The notes under the pieces are model-generated. The model searched no databases and was not told where the DNA came from. It saw nothing but the letters and a program-made list of their open reading frames with translations. A DNA stretch of 6,381 nt, from contig URTO01000118.1 in the NCBI GenBank assembly GCA_900550745.1, positions 1-6,381 on the forward strand, written 5' to 3'. This DNA is from an uncultured Desulfovibrio sp. (GTDB taxonomy: Bacteria; Desulfobacterota; Desulfovibrionia; Desulfovibrionales; Desulfovibrionaceae). A program made the position numbers and the translations under genes. This document shows, piece after piece, positions 5,157 through 6,381 of this stretch. Each line of letters begins with the position of its first letter. The first letter of the stretch is position 1.

Positions 5157-6269
5157 TCAGCACGAATAGCCGAAGCGTTTGAGGGTCATGCCCTGCGCGG
5201 TTTCGGGCAGTTCGCCGCCGAGGATGAAATCGGGGAGCAGGCGGGTATGGGCCGCGGCCATGGTCACGGCGCTGTGGGTATTGACGAGGGTCACGTTGGG
5301 ATGCCCCGGCAGGCGGCTGTAGATCGCCATGTTGTCTTCGGGCATGACGCGCAGCCCGGCCCATGTGCGGATGAGCCGCTTCTTGCCGAGTTCGGGCCAG
5401 ACGCGGATGGCCCACTTGCCTTCGGAGGCCACGGCGGAGGGCACGACCTGCGTGTGGTGCCCGGCCTTCTCGTGGCGGAAGCCGATGATGGTCGTGCCGC
5501 CGAAGGTCTGGGTGACGCCGAGCACCGGGATGGGCATGACGAAAGGCATGCGTTCGACGAGCAGCACCTGCCCCTTGTCCGGGTAGACGGGCAGCGTGGG
5601 CATGGCGAACTGGACGAAGCGGCGGTTGGACAGCCCGGCGGCGAGCACGAGCTTTTGGCAGTCGAAAGTTCCGTCCTTTGTGGTGACGCGGTAGCCGCCC
5701 GCATGGGGCTTCACGTCGAACACCAGCGTCTGGCGGTAGTCCACGCCGACGCGGGGCAGGGCCGCACGGAAGGCGCGCAGCAGGGACAGGGGATCGACCA
5801 CGCCGTCCTCTTCGCACCACGCCGCGCCGCAGACTTCGGGGCCCCAGCCGATTTTGGGCAGCTTCTTCTCAAGCTCGGCGCGGCCGATCATGTTGCCCTT
5901 GTATTCGCCGAGGGCCTCGCGCAGCTTTTCGATGTAGTCGCCGCGCTTTTGGTAGTCCTCTTCGCTCAGGACGGGGATGATGCCGCCGGTGTAGTTCACC
6001 GGGATCGCATGGCCTGAAACTTCCTCAAGCTCCTTGGTCAGCGCCGGGTACAGCCGCGAGGAGACGAAGCCCCATTTCGCATAGTTGGGCAGGTGCAGGA
6101 ATTTCGACTGGCACCAGATCAGCCCTACGTTGGTACGCGACGCCTTATTGGTATCGGTCGGCGCGTCCAGCACGGCCACTTTCCGGCCCTTGCCGGAAAG
6201 CCCGTATGCCAGCGCGGCGCCCGATATGCCACAGCCTACGATGATGATGTCTTGTTCTGTCGTGCTCAT
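5157..6269 (-). CDS. FAD-dependent oxidoreductase, DAO family (catalytic subunit of a three-part amine/amino-acid dehydrogenase)
   Basis: This 370-residue protein has the DAO (D-amino-acid oxidase) fold pattern. An N-terminal Rossmann dinucleotide motif GCGISG lies at residues 12-17, followed by an acidic residue at the end of strand 2 (D35). A second flavin-contact segment AAGLSN is at 210-215. The C-terminal block RTWAGLRVMPED (301-312) and NTHSAVTMAAAH (330-341) matches the closing FAD-binding region of glycine oxidase/sarcosine oxidase-like enzymes. It lacks a signal peptide and should be cytoplasmic. It is the first gene of the operon; the [2Fe-2S] subunit follows 13 bp later. By analogy with HcnC, opine oxidase B subunits and D-hydroxyproline dehydrogenase, it should carry the substrate-oxidising FAD and act on a C-N bond. 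The substrate is unknown. The start is ATG at 6269, preceded by GGAGG with 9-base spacing. Confidence 0.9.
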   Translation of the reverse strand: MSTTEQDIIIVGCGISGAALAYGLSGKGRKVAVLDAPTDTNKASRTNVGLIWCQSKFLHLPNYAKWGFVSSRLYPALTKELEEVSGHAIPVNYTGGIIPVLSEEDYQKRGDYIEKLREALGEYKGNMIGRAELEKKLPKIGWGPEVCGAAWCEEDGVVDPLSLLRAFRAALPRVGVDYRQTLVFDVKPHAGGYRVTTKDGTFDCQKLVLAAGLSNRRFVQFAMPTLPVYPDKGQVLLVERMPFVMPIPVLGVTQTFGGTTIIGFRHEKAGHHTQVVPSAVASEGKWAIRVWPELGKKRLIRTWAGLRVMPEDNMAIYSRLPGHPNVTLVNTHSAVTMAAAHTRLLPDFILGGELPETAQGMTLKRFGYSC

Positions 6270-6283
6270 GGGAGAATGCCTCC

Positions 6284-6304
6284 GGCGGCCGGGCTGCCGC
6301 CCGG
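6284..6304 (-). promoter_or_regulatory. Leader hairpin beside the RBS of the first dehydrogenase gene
   Basis: Two mutually exclusive 6-bp stems can form: CCGGGC (6289-6294) with GCCCGG (6299-6304), or GGCGGC (6284-6289) with GCCGCC (6296-6301). The ribosome site GGAGG (complement of 6279-6283) directly abuts the second stem on the mRNA. The structure could affect translation initiation, but stems this short also occur by chance in GC-rich DNA. Confidence 0.25.
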
Positions 6305-6310
6305 ACCTGC

Positions 6311-6333
6311 CCGGGGGGAATGATTCCCCCCGG
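6311..6333 (-). terminator. Perfect 10-bp G/C-rich hairpin, terminator-like
   Basis: The arms CCGGGGGGAA (6311-6320) and TTCCCCCCGG (6324-6333) are exact reverse complements around a 3-base loop. It lies just after the possible stop codon at 6340 and about 40 bases ahead of the first dehydrogenase gene, where a terminator of the previous gene is expected. No T-run follows on either strand, so it may be a weak terminator or an mRNA end-stabilising hairpin rather than a classical intrinsic terminator. Confidence 0.5.
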
Positions 6334-6339
6334 ACCCCC

Positions 6340-6381
6340 TCAGCGCGGCGTGGGCCACGGCTGCGCCGCGTCCCCCGCCGC
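6340..6381 (-). CDS. Possible C-terminal end of an upstream gene (partial)
   Basis: Reading leftward from the window edge, one frame gives 13 sense codons ending in AAQPWPTPR and then TGA at 6342-6340. Six bases after the stop begins a perfect 10-bp hairpin, as expected downstream of a gene. Only 13 codons are visible, so the protein cannot be identified and the frame could be chance. A second minus frame is also open here and runs in phase into the oxidoreductase that starts at 6269, but it contains no ATG, GTG or TTG start and would have to read through the hairpin, so I do not extend that gene. Confidence 0.3.
   Translation of the reverse strand, partial: AAGDAAQPWPTPR

Overview
The window is GC-rich, and every protein gene I can support lies on the minus strand, so the locus reads from right to left. 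Tight gene packing, strong AAGGAG-type ribosome sites, short G/C-rich hairpins between genes and the mix of an anaerobe-style amino-acid oxidation module with a sodium symporter suggest a GC-rich proteobacterium-like organism. A Desulfovibrio/Bilophila-type bacterium is my best guess. This is an inference from style only; no marker gene is present.

Right part (6381 to 3480): a possible C-terminus of an upstream gene (6381-6340) is followed by a perfect hairpin. Then comes a tightly coupled three-gene operon for a heteromeric flavin/iron-sulfur dehydrogenase: a DAO-fold FAD oxidoreductase (6269-5157), a 91-residue [2Fe-2S] ferredoxin-like subunit (5143-4868) and an FAD/pyridine-nucleotide-disulfide-type subunit with a C-terminal BFD-like [2Fe-2S] domain (4868-3480). 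This is the architecture of hydrogen cyanide synthase HcnABC, opine oxidases and D-hydroxyproline dehydrogenase. The enzyme should oxidise the C-N bond of an amino acid or N-substituted amino acid and pass the electrons on through flavin and Fe-S centres. The operon ends in a strong hairpin (3443-3471).

Middle (3427 to 1232): an unrecognised 131-residue membrane protein is followed by a 231-bp gene-free stretch that holds a conserved regulatory-looking element (copy A). Then come a 477-residue sodium:solute symporter (2800-1367) and, 18 bp behind it, a 38-residue single-span membrane protein (1348-1232) that looks like a dedicated small subunit of the transporter.

Left part (1231 to 1): a 235-bp spacer ends in a perfect 12-bp hairpin next to the ribosome site of an Asp/Glu/hydantoin-racemase-superfamily gene (996-289). 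Beyond it, positions 1-135 carry copy B of the element found upstream of the symporter, in inverted orientation, followed by a plus-strand terminator-like hairpin.

Together the genes read as an uptake-and-oxidation locus: the symporter (with its small partner) imports a carboxylate or amino-acid-like substrate, the racemase interconverts stereoisomers, and the three-subunit dehydrogenase oxidises one of them. The substrate cannot be named from the sequence. The least expected feature is the pair of diverged inverted copies of a ~134-bp noncoding element, sharing a perfect 22-bp core with a TGTGG-N11-CCACA dyad, that bracket the symporter-racemase segment.
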